The notes below the pieces were generated by a model. The model saw nothing but the letters and a program-made list of their open reading frames with translations, was not told the origin of the DNA and searched no databases. A stretch of DNA of 64,000 nt from Myxococcales bacterium (lineage in GTDB: Bacteria > Myxococcota_A > UBA9160 > UBA4427), in the NCBI GenBank assembly GCA_012959805.1, contig DUCN01000065.1:32479-96478 (forward strand). The letters are read 5' to 3'. A program made the position numbers and the translations under genes. How positions within the stretch are numbered: position 1 is the first letter of the stretch; the number at the start of each line of letters is the position of its first letter. Shown here one piece after another: positions 43,640 through 53,601 of the stretch.

Positions 43640-43843
43640 CTGACGCTTGGCAGCCTGATCTTCAGTCGAGTGTTCAAGGAAACGAGCGAACTCGAATTAT
43701 GGACCCAGGGCGAAGATACGTTTCAGCGATTCAAGACGTATGTGATCTTCAGTTTTCAGGCGGGTGACCAGCAGAGTCCCAAAGGTTTCGACTTCGTGAA
43801 TGCAGGGCGAATCAGTCCGTTCACTCGTTTCAGTTTCGAATGA
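43640..43843 (+). pseudogene. Remnant of YafK-like L,D-transpeptidase
   Basis: The frame continuing from the CPBP remnant encodes LGSLIFSRVFKETSELELW, FQRFKTYVIFSF, then QQSPKGFDFVNAGRISPF and TRFSFE before a stop. This matches the start of a YkuD/YafK-type L,D-transpeptidase (murein crosslinking or Lpp detachment), but the segment between FSF and the GDQQSPKGF motif, about ten residues, is missing and the catalytic His/Cys half is absent. No independent start is evident. It is a fragment left by deletion. Confidence 0.65.
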
Positions 43844-43854
43844 CCGACGAAAAC

Positions 43855-43866
43855 ATGAACGTTCAT
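43855..43866. other. Perfect 12-bp palindrome ATGAACGTTCAT
   Basis: A perfect 12-bp palindrome lies 12 bases after the stop of the transpeptidase remnant, about 140 bp before the DUF4336 gene. A second 10-bp palindrome, CCTGATCAGG (43985-43994), is immediately before the DUF4336 start. Either may be a regulator site for that gene; there is no other evidence. Confidence 0.35.
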
Positions 43867-44001
43867 CGCGACTCACGATGATGAGAGTTTTGGTCGAATC
43901 TAAAGGACGGCTACGATTCCTTTAACCACACGAAACGACCGCCGAATGTTGAAGTGCAAAATGGGCAATATGTATTTGATGACTCCTGATCAGGTGGTGT
44001 A

Positions 44002-44694
44002 ATGCGACAGCTTCACCCTGATCTCTGGATTACGGACTCCCCCCTACGCTTCCTCGGACTCGAGGTCGGGGCACGAATGACCATCGTGCGCCTTCCGAAT
44101 TCAGAGTTACTGCTGCATTCGCCGATTGCGGCAACCGAGGACCTCATGCGTGCGGTCAAAGCTCTCGGTACGGTCACTTTCCTGGTCGCCCCCAACAAGC
44201 TTCATCATCTTTTCCTTGGCGAGTGGCAGCGAGCCTTTCCGGAAGCCTCGACCTATGTCGCCCCAGGTCTCGACACCAAGCGCGCCGACCTGACGATTAC
44301 GGGAATCCTGGGCGACGAGCCCGAGTCTGGCTGGAAGGAGGTCGTTGATCAGGTCCTGATGGGTGGCTTTCCGTTCGTGAACGAGGTTGTTTTCTTTCAT
44401 CGCCCCAGCGCCACTCTCATCGCCACTGATCTAGCGTTCAACATCAGTGCGAGCAGCCCGCCTATGACCCGCCTCGCCTTCCACCTCGCAGGAATCTATG
44501 GGCGGCTCGCTCCCACACTCCTTGAACGGCTCCTGGTGCGGGATCGAACGGTTTTCCGCCAATCGTTTGAGCGGATTTTGGTGTGGCCGTTTGAGCGCGT
44601 CGTGGTCTCACATGGGAACGTGTCCGAGGAAGGGGGCCGCGAGGAACTCGTCCGTGGCTATTCGTGGCTCTTTGGTCAGCCGCGCACACCCTAA
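44002..44694 (+). CDS. DUF4336 family protein
   Basis: A 230-residue protein of the DUF4336 family, distantly like the metallo-beta-lactamase fold. Signs: MRQLHPDLWITDSPLRFLGL at the start, ARMTIVRLPNSELLLHSPIA, TFLVAPNKLHHLFLGEWQRA, then VNEVVFFHRPSATLIATDLA. The catalytic HxHxDH of true MBL enzymes is not seen; only HH in KLHHLF and a C-terminal VVSHGN are present. ATG follows AGGTGG at five to seven bases. The family's biochemical role is unknown. It appears intact although both flanks are decayed. Confidence 0.85.
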   Translation: MRQLHPDLWITDSPLRFLGLEVGARMTIVRLPNSELLLHSPIAATEDLMRAVKALGTVTFLVAPNKLHHLFLGEWQRAFPEASTYVAPGLDTKRADLTITGILGDEPESGWKEVVDQVLMGGFPFVNEVVFFHRPSATLIATDLAFNISASSPPMTRLAFHLAGIYGRLAPTLLERLLVRDRTVFRQSFERILVWPFERVVVSHGNVSEEGGREELVRGYSWLFGQPRTP

Positions 44695-44858
44695 GTCCTC
44701 ACGACGCCTGACCTTGCGCCTGACCGCCCGCGGACGCTAGACGATAGGGATGCATCAGTGGAACAGTTTGCATTCTCAGCTAAACCACGCGGCAGCTCCT
44801 TAGGCACCAATCCCTTGTCCCGCATTTCTTGTTCAGCGTTTCGCGGGACGCCCGCCGA

Positions 44859-45311
44859 TCACCCTTGCCGCCACGCGTACTCGACATCCGGCTCGTTCTC
44901 CGGCGCCGAACTCATCCCAAACCGCACAGCACCAAATCCGTGTTTCTCGTAGAACGTTCGCGCACCGTGGTTTTCGACGTGCGTGTACAACTCCAGGCCG
45001 CCGGGCGAAAGGGCTCGCGCCTTATCGAGCAAGGCCGAGCCCACGCCGCGCCGCTGGGCCTCTGGTCTCACGTACATTCGATCGATCGACGACCCTCGAA
45101 TCGCAAGAAAGCCAAGAAGGTTCTCACCTTCTTCAAAAACCCAGATGTCGAACGCGGCCGCAATATCTTTTCGAAAGACTCGTCGGCTGATCTCAAGTGA
45201 CACATCGCGCTCCGATTCAAATCCCATCTCGGTGTGCACGCGTTTTCTTGATTCGTGCCAGATGACACTCACTTCCTCGATCTCTTCATCCATGCACAAT
45301 CTGACGATCAT
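44859..45311 (-). CDS. GNAT N-acetyltransferase
   Basis: Cytoplasmic acetyltransferase, 150 aa from ATG 45311 (MIVRLCMDEEIEEV); an upstream ATG at 45347 adds 12 residues. Acetyl-CoA binding motif A is IDRMYVRPEAQRRGVGSALL (R/Q-x2-G-x-G/A), followed by ARALSPGGLELYTHVENHGA and RTFYEKHGFGAVRFGM, the usual beta5/alpha4 end. The substrate is unknown. It diverges from the GST-like gene, with a 7-bp inverted repeat between. Confidence 0.87.
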   Translation of the reverse strand: MIVRLCMDEEIEEVSVIWHESRKRVHTEMGFESERDVSLEISRRVFRKDIAAAFDIWVFEEGENLLGFLAIRGSSIDRMYVRPEAQRRGVGSALLDKARALSPGGLELYTHVENHGARTFYEKHGFGAVRFGMSSAPENEPDVEYAWRQG

Positions 45312-45349
45312 CCCAGAAGAGTTGCGCGTTTGAGTACAACCCGCCATCG

Positions 45350-45370
45350 GAGGTCGAATCGAACGACCTC
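45350..45370. promoter_or_regulatory. 7-bp perfect inverted repeat between GNAT and GST-like genes
   Basis: GAGGTCG-AATCGAA-CGACCTC lies about 40 bp upstream of the GNAT start and 110 bp upstream of the GST-like start. It may be an operator for the divergent pair. On the minus strand the loop reads TTCGATT, like a tRNA T-loop, but no cloverleaf can be built around it. Confidence 0.4.
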
Positions 45371-45482
45371 AGTCATGACGCGATGCCCACGAAACGAATT
45401 CATGTAGAGTTTGAGATTCGATCTCACATTGAACCGGATCCCCGCCGCACTTGAACTCTCATTCCAACACCCGGAAGCTTGA

Positions 45483-46709
45483 ATGATCCCCAGCCTGAAA
45501 GCGACCGTCGGCGAACGCTCTTTAACATTGGATGGCCGGCTCTGGTCACTCTGGGCGAGCCAGATCTCTCCCTTCGCACTGAAAGTCGACGCCCTTTGTG
45601 ACTATGCGGACTTGCCGCATCGATGGATGCCCGCGGAAGGCTCACGTCTGGAAGGAATACGGGACCACCGACGTGTTCGCGCCATCACTGCCGGTCGCCT
45701 ATCCCTTACGTTTCCCAAAATGAGTGAACTCGACGAATTCCCGCTGGTGCCATTCTTGTTAGGCCCGAGTGGCGAGAACCTCTATGACTCGAGCGCGATC
45801 GGGGAATGGCTCACTACGACAGGGCACATCACGCGCGCCGGCGCCGCACCACTTCTACCGATAGAAGATGACGCGCTGCGATTTGCAATCCACATGGTCG
45901 ACGAATACTTCGACGAATTCGGGCTTTATCTGGCTCATCACAATCGTTGGAAGGTTTCGGCCCGGGACAACAACGCCGGTCGACTATTGGCCGATGACAT
46001 GCGTCCAACACACGGTCCGATCGCGCGTATACTCGAACGCCAGTTTCCATCGCGCCAGGTGAAACGCCTGCCCTATCTATTCAGCGTCGGCGAGATCGAT
46101 GACCACGGCTTCGACGATCTTCCAAAGCGGCTTCGCCCACCCGAAAGAAAGGGCTTTCCACCAACCCACGCTCTACTCGAAGAGGCGTTTGCGCGATTAC
46201 TCGCGGTTATCGAAGCGCTGCTCGCAGATCGCCCTTACCTCTTTGGAGATCGTTTCACACTCGCAGACGCAAGCGTCTATGGCCAACTCGCAATGAATCT
46301 CACCGATGCCAGCGCCGAGACGATCATCCGACGCGACGGCCCCCGCGTGCGCGAGTGGCTGCAGCGGATCGAAGAAGCAGACTTCAAAGCGAGCCTTCCC
46401 GATGGCCGAATAACCCTCGATGCCAAGGTCGAGCCGCTCCTGTCTGAGATCGGCCGGATCTTCGTTCCTCTGATGCAACAAAACGCCGCCGCCTACGAAC
46501 GCCATCGCATCGCTGGCGAGACCTGCTTCAATGAAGCGGGCTTCGACGCGGGACGAGCACTCTACGACGGCGAACTCGCTGGCCATCCCTTCCGTTCCGT
46601 GGCGAAGACATTCCAGGTTCGGGTCTGGCAGTCCTTGCTCGAGAAATGGAATGCGTTGTCCGAGTCCGATCGGGAGCGGCTGAGCATGCTCAGGATTGAG
46701 GCAATCTAG
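45483..46709 (+). CDS. Glutathione S-transferase-like protein, 408 aa
   Basis: An unusually long GST-fold protein (typical about 210 aa). The N-terminal thioredoxin-like part has LWSLWASQISPFALKVDALC and later YDSSAIGEWLTTTG (Asp-Ser glutathione site). The motif starts SPF, so serine rather than cysteine is at the position of a catalytic CxxC. The helical domain holds RPYLFGDRFTLADASVYGQL (GST C-terminal N-cap box S/T-x2-D). About 100 extra residues follow (IGRIFVPLMQQNAAAYERHR to LSMLRIEAI). Substrate unknown. Its base composition looks a little AT-richer than neighbours. Confidence 0.78.
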   Translation: MIPSLKATVGERSLTLDGRLWSLWASQISPFALKVDALCDYADLPHRWMPAEGSRLEGIRDHRRVRAITAGRLSLTFPKMSELDEFPLVPFLLGPSGENLYDSSAIGEWLTTTGHITRAGAAPLLPIEDDALRFAIHMVDEYFDEFGLYLAHHNRWKVSARDNNAGRLLADDMRPTHGPIARILERQFPSRQVKRLPYLFSVGEIDDHGFDDLPKRLRPPERKGFPPTHALLEEAFARLLAVIEALLADRPYLFGDRFTLADASVYGQLAMNLTDASAETIIRRDGPRVREWLQRIEEADFKASLPDGRITLDAKVEPLLSEIGRIFVPLMQQNAAAYERHRIAGETCFNEAGFDAGRALYDGELAGHPFRSVAKTFQVRVWQSLLEKWNALSESDRERLSMLRIEAI

Positions 46710-46976
46710 AATCCAGACGTATTGGGCTTTGCGACTTTCAGCGCGATAGCGCCTTTGGTGCGATACAGATCCTCTTAGAGATTGCCTTCTCGATCGATTC
46801 ATTCTTGATGGGAGACAACACGTCGCTCGGCTTGATTGCGACCCCCCACTCGTGCGGGTCAGGCGCGAAAACGTTTCGATTTCCATCGGTATGCGAGAAA
46901 AGTATTCCAACCACCTAATTTTCGATACTGCCGTTCGTATAAAATGAATGAGGTCGTGCCCGCAAGAAGGAGAACC

Positions 46977-47249
46977 ATGCGCACGCATCATCCCAAGTCG
47001 ATCGCCCCATTTCCCGCTCTCGTCATCGTTGCCGTCGCAGCAATCGCCATCCTCAGCAGCTGTATGTCCCTGCATGCCGATCTACCCGAGCGCATGGTCT
47101 GCCATATCGCCCGTGAAGACGGCGTCGATCTCCCGGCCATCTCTTCGCACGAAGGGCAGGTCTATTCCGAAGGAGCTGCCGTTTGCATGACCAGCCGTCG
47201 CATGCTCTGCGATTCGACCGAACGCAGGGTACAGGACGACTCCTGCTAA
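46977..47249 (+). CDS. Small Cys-containing lipoprotein, 90 aa
   Basis: Start ATG 46977 has AAGGAG four bases upstream. The signal PALVIVAVAAIAILSSC ends in a lipobox (LSSC). The mature part (about 60 residues) has four cysteines (ERMVCHIA, AAVCMTSRR, RRMLCDSTE, final DDSC), suggesting two disulfides. No known domain is recognised. A TATAAAAT box (46938-46945) lies 32 bases before the start and may be a -10, but no good -35 is seen. Confidence 0.7.
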   Translation: MRTHHPKSIAPFPALVIVAVAAIAILSSCMSLHADLPERMVCHIAREDGVDLPAISSHEGQVYSEGAAVCMTSRRMLCDSTERRVQDDSC

Positions 47250-47276
47250 CGCGGAAATCGGGACGCTGGACATGGC

Positions 47277-47667
47277 ATGGGGAATCGTGTGCCTCAGTCT
47301 GTAACGTCCATGTGGTGGCTGCTCGAGATGCTCGACCGCCTCAGCTCTGTCTATTCATGCTCGATCATCACAAACACGCATGATCCCCGATTGGTGCCAG
47401 ATCATCTGGATCGAATGGGAATCAGCACAAACTTCAATCATGCCATCACTTCGGTCGAGCTGGAAGTTCGAACACACACTGGATATTCTCGGGACCGAGC
47501 CGCCAGAGTGCATTTATATCGGCGACAGCTACGAGGCAGATTACGTCGGCGCAACACCAGCGGGAATCCGATGCTTACTCGTCGATTCTGGCCGCGAATT
47601 CGCATTCGATCCGGCACACCGACTCAAATCAATCATCGATCGCAAAAGGCACATGACCGAGTTTTAG
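47277..47667 (+). pseudogene. Frameshifted HAD-family hydrolase remnant
   Basis: In one frame SCSIITNTHDPRLVPDHLDR and MGISTNFNHAITSVELEVR match the middle of a HAD subfamily IA phosphatase (motif II region SNTHxP, then TSVExGxRKP). Near 47475 the homology jumps to the next frame: HTLDILGTEPPECIYIGDSY and EADYVGATPAGIRCLLVDSG, the motif IV GDSxxxD region. The lysine-containing KP motif III is lost at the junction and the N-terminal DxD half is missing. It is therefore a broken gene, ending at 47667. Confidence 0.75.
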
Positions 47668-47725
47668 ACGCACCGACATCACGAACGAACGAACGATTCC
47701 GGTTCGCCACAAGCGTCCTCGCGCC

Positions 47726-48361
47726 TCATGCTGATTCGTCCGCGTCTCTCTCGGCCTTAGGAAGCCCCCGCCAACGCATCGTGAGATCGATCTTCATCGC
47801 ATCCAGGATCGTAGAAACTCCCTGCCGGTCGTCGCCGACAAAGATCTCATCGCCCGGCTCCAGAGCTTTACGAAGCGGCTCTTCGTACCACGGAAACAAT
47901 CCCGAAGGAATCCCATCGACGTCGAACCATCGAATGAGCGGCGTCTCATCAGAGGGCGATTCGCTCCCACCTAACACGCGACACAAAAACACATGCACAG
48001 TATGTGGACGAAACCCGTGACGCACCCAGACCCCGACAATCGAGACCGGGTCGATCTGAAGGCCCGTCTCTTCAGCAACCTCGCGGACAACGGCTTCCTG
48101 CGGAGACTCCTTGCCTTCGAGCGTTCCGCCGGGCAATTCCCAACCAAAGAGGTCACTGCGAATCGAGAGAAGAACTTCCTGCGGTGGCCCATCCCGAAGA
48201 ATGACGGCCTGAGCGATGACGAGCTGACGCGATTCTGTCACTTGGGCAGAGAAGACGCCCCACCATGCCGTCCGGGCGTACTCCCAGAAGCCGCCCCAGA
48301 AGCGTCCGATGCGACCGCGTTCCCAGACAGGCGTGCCTCGCCGACGCGAAGGCTCCGACAT
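47726..48361 (-). CDS. NUDIX hydrolase
   Basis: Hydrolyses a nucleoside diphosphate-linked substrate. The Nudix box GGTLEGKESPQEAVVREVAE plus ETGL (residues 78-101) fits G-x5-E-x7-REVxEExGx completely. A 45-residue Arg/Trp-rich N-terminus (FWGGFWEYARTAWWGVF) precedes the beta strand AQAVILRDGP, perhaps contacting membrane. The C-terminus WFDVDGIPSGLFPWYEEPL is common in sanitising and CoA-type NUDIX proteins. It is two bases after the hisG stop, in the same strand order hisI-hisG-nudix. Confidence 0.9.
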   Translation of the reverse strand: MSEPSRRRGTPVWERGRIGRFWGGFWEYARTAWWGVFSAQVTESRQLVIAQAVILRDGPPQEVLLSIRSDLFGWELPGGTLEGKESPQEAVVREVAEETGLQIDPVSIVGVWVRHGFRPHTVHVFLCRVLGGSESPSDETPLIRWFDVDGIPSGLFPWYEEPLRKALEPGDEIFVGDDRQGVSTILDAMKIDLTMRWRGLPKAERDADESA

Positions 48362-48363
48362 CG

Positions 48364-49245
48364 TTAGTCGATGATCTTGTTGAGAGGGTTCTCGACAATG
48401 CCGCGTGCGCCCGCCTCATGAAGCTTGGGGAGTAGATCGCGCACGAAGGATTCTTCGACGATCACAAAGATGTCCACCCACGCTGGATCGGCCAACGGCG
48501 AAATCGTGGGCTTCCCTGCATCGGGCAAGAGACTCAGCACCGCGTCGATCTCGGCCTTCGCAACATTCATCGACAAACCGACTCGTGTTGCCGCTGCGAT
48601 CGCACCCAGAAGAAGCATACGCAAACGCTCGATCTTCCCTCGCTTCCAGGGATCACGCATTGAATCATGATGAGCAATCAGGCGCGGCGTGCTTTCGAGG
48701 ATCTGATCGATGACCCGAAGCTGATTGGCGCGCAAGCTCGAACCGGTTTCAGTGACATCGACGATCGCGTCTGCCAGAACCGGAGGCTTCACTTCCGTCG
48801 CGCCCCAGGAGAACTCGAGCTTGGCCTGGACACCGAGCCGTTCGAAGTAGCGCTCGGTCAGACCCATCACCTCGGTGGCGATTCGTTTCCCATTCAGATC
48901 CTTGGGTGTCTGAAACTCAGAATCGTCCTTCACCGCCAGTATCCAGCGTACTGGCCCATAATTCGGCCAAGGCGCACGGAGATCGGCGATCTCTTCGACG
49001 TCGGCACCCGTTTCGAGAACCCAATCGTGTCCGGTCACCGCGCAGTCGAGTACGCCCTGTCCGACATAACGCGCCATTTCTTGAGGGCGAATCAAGATGC
49101 ACTCGATTTCCGGATCATCAATCGAGGGATAGTAGGAACGCCCAGTGATTCGAACGTCGTATCCTGCCTTCGCAAAGAGCGCGACCGTAGTTTCCTGCAG
49201 GCTGCCCTTGGGCAGACCCAGGACGAGCTTTGATCCTTCACTCAT
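48364..49245 (-). CDS. hisG: ATP phosphoribosyltransferase (long form)
   Basis: First enzyme of histidine synthesis, joining ATP and PRPP. N-terminal [40 protein letters not shown] and the PRPP loop [19 protein letters not shown] [17 protein letters not shown] are clear. The C-terminal about 80 residues ([37 protein letters not shown]) form the regulatory ACT-like domain for histidine feedback. So it is the long, HisZ-independent HisG. It overlaps hisI by ATGA. Confidence 0.95.
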   Translation of the reverse strand: MSEGSKLVLGLPKGSLQETTVALFAKAGYDVRITGRSYYPSIDDPEIECILIRPQEMARYVGQGVLDCAVTGHDWVLETGADVEEIADLRAPWPNYGPVRWILAVKDDSEFQTPKDLNGKRIATEVMGLTERYFERLGVQAKLEFSWGATEVKPPVLADAIVDVTETGSSLRANQLRVIDQILESTPRLIAHHDSMRDPWKRGKIERLRMLLLGAIAAATRVGLSMNVAKAEIDAVLSLLPDAGKPTISPLADPAWVDIFVIVEESFVRDLLPKLHEAGARGIVENPLNKIID

Positions 49246-49637
49246 TTCTTGTAGACCTCGTCGGGATCGAAAACCTGGACGCCCACGTCTTCGATCTTGC
49301 CTTCATCGATGCGCCGGAAGAAACAATTCTGTCGTCCCGTATGACAGGCGGCACCACCGACTTGTTCGACCCGCAAGAGCAAGGCGTCACCGTCGCAATC
49401 GACGTAAAGGCCCTTCAATTTCTGAACGTTTCCGCTCTCTTCGCCCTTGTGCCAATACTTCTGACGACTACGACTCCAATACACGACCTCACCCGACTCG
49501 AGGGTGCGTCGCAGGGACTCTTCATTCATGTAGGCCACCATCAGAATTTCGCCGCTGGCGTCATCTTGAGCGATGGCCGCGACTAGGCCATCGCCCTTCG
49601 CGAAGTCAACGATGGAAACGGGATCTTCAGAGGTCAT
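49242..49637 (-). CDS. hisI: Phosphoribosyl-AMP cyclohydrolase
   Basis: Third step of histidine synthesis. Start ATG 49637 ([17 protein letters not shown]) gives 131 aa, the single-function HisI without a HisE domain. Zinc and substrate motifs: [73 protein letters not shown], with the three metal-linked cysteines visible. It is followed by hisG. The longer frame upstream overlaps the acyltransferase 3' end and is not needed. Confidence 0.95.
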   Translation of the reverse strand: MTSEDPVSIVDFAKGDGLVAAIAQDDASGEILMVAYMNEESLRRTLESGEVVYWSRSRQKYWHKGEESGNVQKLKGLYVDCDGDALLLRVEQVGGAACHTGRQNCFFRRIDEGKIEDVGVQVFDPDEVYKK

Positions 49638-49734
49638 GACCGGTCCGGGTTCGGGTGAAGGGTAAATGGGGAGCGGCGATCTAGCGTCAGATCGACACGA
49701 AAGCGCGGAGGCGAATCGCCAAAGGGCGCTGAGA

Positions 49735-52521
49735 CTAACTGTCCCGCAGTGCCGCCGCCAGAATGGCTTCGATCGATTCGAGTTCAGTCCACTTCTCCCC
49801 ACGGGCGAAACGCGTCTCTCGGGTCGATCGCTTGCCGGTCTGAACCGACTCTGATTTCAGGATATGGCGAGATACCAACCAGGCAAGGGCGTTATCGAAG
49901 GTCGAATCCGCCAAGGCCTCTGGTCGTCGAACCTCGCCGAGAAGGTTCGCGCTTTCGAAGGCGAGATGGGCTTCCTTGATTAGCCCGCTTCGAAGAAGCC
50001 CCTCTTCCGCCGAGTCCATCCAAGGGATCAGCACCCGCACGATCGTCGAGTAGCCTTCGACCACGCCGCGTGTCTGTTCCGCCAACATCGAGAGGGGCTC
50101 GATCCCGGCCTCCGTCGCAATCCAGCAATCACCCTCTGGCTCGCTCATGATCCAGGCTTCGCTCTCGAAATGATCGAGCAGGGCTTCGCCCCGAGCAAAG
50201 TAGAGCTCGCGCGAAACGTAATACTCGCGATAGAAGATATCGATCCAGGTCTTCAACTCGTCGTGGACTTGTGACTTCTCAATCCCGCGCAGCGTCGCTC
50301 GCGCAAGAATGCTTGGGATCACCAGGAAATGAGCGATTGAATTGCGATACATGTCGAGGGCCCGGCGACGATTCTCTTCGAAATGCAAGATCTCGCCACG
50401 ATGATCGAGCCGCGAGCCGATCAGATCTGCTCGTTCGAGAAACCCGATGGACTCTCGAAGCTCAGACAGATCTCGCTCGAGCGCCGGCGTAATCCGTACG
50501 CCCTGAAGCTTGAGAATCCCGGCGACGTCCTGCATGCCCTTGACCAGGCGCTCCCTGAGCAGCCCGGATTGCGTGCCGCCCATCAAAACGACGGCAGCGA
50601 CGGAAGTGGCGTTCGCCACCATTGCCCAACCGATGCGCTCGACCAGCGAATGACCGAGATCCTTGATGAACTCGCGCTTTCGTTTCTCGAGATCCGTTGC
50701 GATCTCCGGAGAGTCGATCTGACCACGCTGGAGTGCCTCGAAGGATGCGCGCTGATCGCCGAGTGCGCCGGCCAGGGAGATCGGCTCGCCAAAACTAACA
50801 TGAACCGATCCGAATTTTCGCTGCAAGTATTTCCGTGCTCGCAATAAGCCGAGCATGCTCTCCTTGGATTTCTCGCCGCCATCGAGTTCTTCGATCATCC
50901 CCGATTCCTCGACGAGCCGCTCATAACTGATCGCGATCGGAACGAAGTAGATGTCGTTACGACGGTTCTCAAGGAAGGCGTCAACATCCCATGTCAGCAT
51001 GCCGAGGCGTGGCGCAAGGGTCTTGCCGGTACGCGACCGACCACCCTCGATGAAGAACTCTTGGGTAAACCCTTCGCGAACCAGATACCCGACATATGCG
51101 CGAAACACTTCCTTGTAGAGCGGGTCATCGAATGATTTGCGCAGATAGAAGGCGCCAACCTTGCGAAACAGGAAGCCGAAGGGACCGAAGGCCATATTGT
51201 CCCGGGCCGCGATATGCGGGGGGATCAAGTAGTTCTGATGAAAGAGCCAGGAGAGAATCAGGAAATCGAAATAGGAGCGATGGCTCGGCACGAGGACGAT
51301 CGGATGGCGCTTGGCATCCTCCGCGATCTCCGTGAGTCGATGCACTTCGATCGAAGCAAAGAGTCTCTTAAATAGACCGCCGACGGCCGCGGCGATCAGT
51401 GCCATCCAGGTCGACCCCATATTGGCGGAGATCTCTCGAAAAAATTTTTCGACCTCACGCTCGGCCTTTTCCGGTGAGCTATTTTTCGCGCTCGCGCGAA
51501 CCTGCATGGCCGAACGGACGCCCGAGTCCTTGAGCACTTCGCGTAGAACTCGCCATCGCGGCCGGAGCGTCGGCCCCTCGACAACGCGTTCCTCACGGAA
51601 GAGATAGATCAGAATCGCACGACGAATCTTCTTGGCAACGCGGGACGAACTCTCTTCGGGCGACGCCGCGGCGAAGGCGCCGACGTTTATCTCATGTCCG
51701 ACCTTCACCGACAGACTTCGATAGGTCAGTAAGAATCGGACGACCTTCGCAAAGTCCGATGGACGCGTAAGAGAGCCGTAGTCGACATTCAGGAAACGGT
51801 TCTCGGTCCGTGGACCCTTTCGCCAGAAGATCGCAAGCGGAACAACGAACACCTCACGATCTTTGCCTTGGTTGTCCGCGTCGGCTTGATCGGCCGAGCC
51901 GGTTTCGTCACGACCTCGAACTGCACGGACGACCTCGCTGATCAAATCGAGCTCGTCGGTCCTCTGCCCCGACTTGCGACGCCGAAGAAAAGTCCGGAGT
52001 CGCTGGGTGCGCAGGAAAAGGAAGAGGCTTCGATTAGCGTCCACCTCGGCGGTGACGGCTTCACGATCTTCGACGTGCTCGACTTCACGGGGCCGTCCTC
52101 GGCGCAATTGCAGCATCGTCGACAACACGGAGCCGATGGGTCGGTAGTAGTAGAAATGAATGGCGTTCGCGAAGCTCGAAAGCCGAAGGCCATGTCGAAG
52201 GAAGAGCGTGTTGAAAAGGAAATAGTCGAGGCGGCTCGAATACCGCATCACGTACACAACGCTTCCGCGTTCCTCGAGTGCCTTCAGCTGTGCAACAACC
52301 GCTTCGTCGAGGGAGAAATGCTGAAAGAACCGTTTCGCGAAAAAGCGAAAGAATAAATTGAACCGGTCCGCCATGGCGGAAGGCGTGCTCTGCGAGATTG
52401 CCGTGGACTTGGGCATGATGGACGAGGGTACCAGAGACGCGCAATCGCCACTATCGCCGGCGATGATCGAGCCGGGGAGTGCAGTGAACGCGCCCTCCCC
52501 GGCTGCTTCATTTCGCGACAT
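49735..52521 (-). CDS. plsB: Glycerol-3-phosphate 1-O-acyltransferase (PlsB family)
   Basis: Membrane-associated enzyme starting phospholipid synthesis. The four acyltransferase blocks are present: block [16 protein letters not shown] (HX4D, about 413), block [22 protein letters not shown], block [16 protein letters not shown], block [16 protein letters not shown]. Flanking N- and C-terminal helical regions match PlsB rather than PlsC. Length 928 from 52521 is longer than E. coli PlsB (807). ATG 52374 ([16 protein letters not shown]) would give 879 residues and a more typical N-terminus. No ribosome site decides. An Asp/Gln-rich insertion lies near residue 190-215. Confidence 0.92.
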   Translation of the reverse strand: MSRNEAAGEGAFTALPGSIIAGDSGDCASLVPSSIMPKSTAISQSTPSAMADRFNLFFRFFAKRFFQHFSLDEAVVAQLKALEERGSVVYVMRYSSRLDYFLFNTLFLRHGLRLSSFANAIHFYYYRPIGSVLSTMLQLRRGRPREVEHVEDREAVTAEVDANRSLFLFLRTQRLRTFLRRRKSGQRTDELDLISEVVRAVRGRDETGSADQADADNQGKDREVFVVPLAIFWRKGPRTENRFLNVDYGSLTRPSDFAKVVRFLLTYRSLSVKVGHEINVGAFAAASPEESSSRVAKKIRRAILIYLFREERVVEGPTLRPRWRVLREVLKDSGVRSAMQVRASAKNSSPEKAEREVEKFFREISANMGSTWMALIAAAVGGLFKRLFASIEVHRLTEIAEDAKRHPIVLVPSHRSYFDFLILSWLFHQNYLIPPHIAARDNMAFGPFGFLFRKVGAFYLRKSFDDPLYKEVFRAYVGYLVREGFTQEFFIEGGRSRTGKTLAPRLGMLTWDVDAFLENRRNDIYFVPIAISYERLVEESGMIEELDGGEKSKESMLGLLRARKYLQRKFGSVHVSFGEPISLAGALGDQRASFEALQRGQIDSPEIATDLEKRKREFIKDLGHSLVERIGWAMVANATSVAAVVLMGGTQSGLLRERLVKGMQDVAGILKLQGVRITPALERDLSELRESIGFLERADLIGSRLDHRGEILHFEENRRRALDMYRNSIAHFLVIPSILARATLRGIEKSQVHDELKTWIDIFYREYYVSRELYFARGEALLDHFESEAWIMSEPEGDCWIATEAGIEPLSMLAEQTRGVVEGYSTIVRVLIPWMDSAEEGLLRSGLIKEAHLAFESANLLGEVRRPEALADSTFDNALAWLVSRHILKSESVQTGKRSTRETRFARGEKWTELESIEAILAAALRDS

Positions 52522-52596
52522 CTGGGGACACCCTGGAACATGGCCAGGTGAGGTGCGCCGATTGTCACGTCGACATGCTGTCCCTAGACGCGTGAT

Positions 52597-53460
52597 CTAC
52601 TCAGGAAGAAGAATCTCGCCCGCGTTCATGCTTTCGGCAATTTCCGAAGCGGTCCAGAGTCCGCCGTCGTCTTCCTTCGTGATGCCATCCGCAGTCACGA
52701 CCTTCATCTCAGCAACTCGACCGCCGCCGGCGAGGAAGGTCTTGCCTGTGATGTCCTTCGACAGATCACTGGCCAGATACACCATCAAGGGCGAAACGAG
52801 CTTCGGATCGTATTTGTCCGCCGCGCTCTGATTGTCGAAGCCGGGCAGATCCTCGGTCAGTCGCGTATGCGCGACAGGTGCCAGGATGTGGCAGCGAATC
52901 GCATACTTCTGACCCTCGAGTGCCAGACAACGGGTGAGGCCGGCGATTCCCGCCTTCGCCGCACCGTAGTTGCACTGACCGAAGTTGCCGTTCAGCCCAC
53001 TCGTCGACGAGGTGTTGATGATGACGCCGCCCTGCCCGCGCTCCTTCATGTGCAGAAAGATTGGACGCGTGGCGCAGTATGTTCCCTTCAGATGAACTGC
53101 GATGACGGGATCCCAGAGATCCTCGGTCGTCTTCGCAAAACTCTTGTCGCGCAGAATGCCAGCGTTGTTGATCAGGATGTCGACCTGACCAAATACATCG
53201 AGTGCGGTCTTGAGAATATTCTCGCCGCCTTCGACGGTCGCAACATTGTCGTAGTTGGGCGCCGCTTCGCCGCCCGCCGCCTTGATTTGGTCGACAACTA
53301 GATCCGCCATCGCGGCTCCAGAGCCCGACCCATCTCGCGCGCCGCCGAGATCATTCACAACAACGGCAGCACCCTCCGCTGCCAAGGCCAGCGCATGCTC
53401 GCGACCCAAGCCACCGCCCGCTCCCGTGACAACCGCAATCTTTCCGTCCAGCAGTCCCAT
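52597..53460 (-). CDS. Short-chain dehydrogenase, peroxisomal-MFE2/(3R)-hydroxyacyl-CoA type
   Basis: NAD(P)-dependent SDR, 287 aa. Start ATG 53460 has AAGGAG five bases upstream. Cofactor motif VTGAGGGLGREHALALAAEG (11-30), VVVNDLGGARDGSGSG, NNAG in ILINNAGILRDKSF, catalytic SSTSGLNGNFGQCNYGAAKA (Tyr about 163, Lys about 167). The DLGGxxxGxG signature and the QIKAAGGEAAPNYDNV stretch place it with (3R)-hydroxyacyl-CoA dehydrogenase domains of multifunctional enzyme 2, suggesting fatty acid beta-oxidation or steroid catabolism. Single gene between plsB and a GNAT gene. Confidence 0.9.
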   Translation of the reverse strand: MGLLDGKIAVVTGAGGGLGREHALALAAEGAAVVVNDLGGARDGSGSGAAMADLVVDQIKAAGGEAAPNYDNVATVEGGENILKTALDVFGQVDILINNAGILRDKSFAKTTEDLWDPVIAVHLKGTYCATRPIFLHMKERGQGGVIINTSSTSGLNGNFGQCNYGAAKAGIAGLTRCLALEGQKYAIRCHILAPVAHTRLTEDLPGFDNQSAADKYDPKLVSPLMVYLASDLSKDITGKTFLAGGGRVAEMKVVTADGITKEDDGGLWTASEIAESMNAGEILLPE

Positions 53461-53601
53461 ACCATCTCCTTGCATCAATCAAGATTCATTCGTGGTTCGA
53501 TGATTCGCGGACTTCGTATCCGCGCAGGGGCCAACACTCCGGCGGCCCCGATTCCCCCGATCACTCGTTCAGAGGGGGTTCTGCACGGTAGCGGAGCGAT
53601 C

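Noticed and set aside
45350..45370. Possible tRNA T-arm (loop TTCGATT in a 7-bp stem)
   Set aside because: The stem is too long for a T-arm, and no acceptor, D or anticodon stems can be built on either side. Kept only as an inverted repeat.
46197..47075. 292-codon open frame on the minus strand opposite the GST-like gene
   Set aside because: It is antisense to a recognisable GST fold over most of its length, its product shows no domain or leader, and the lipoprotein gene with a strong ribosome site begins within its upstream end.
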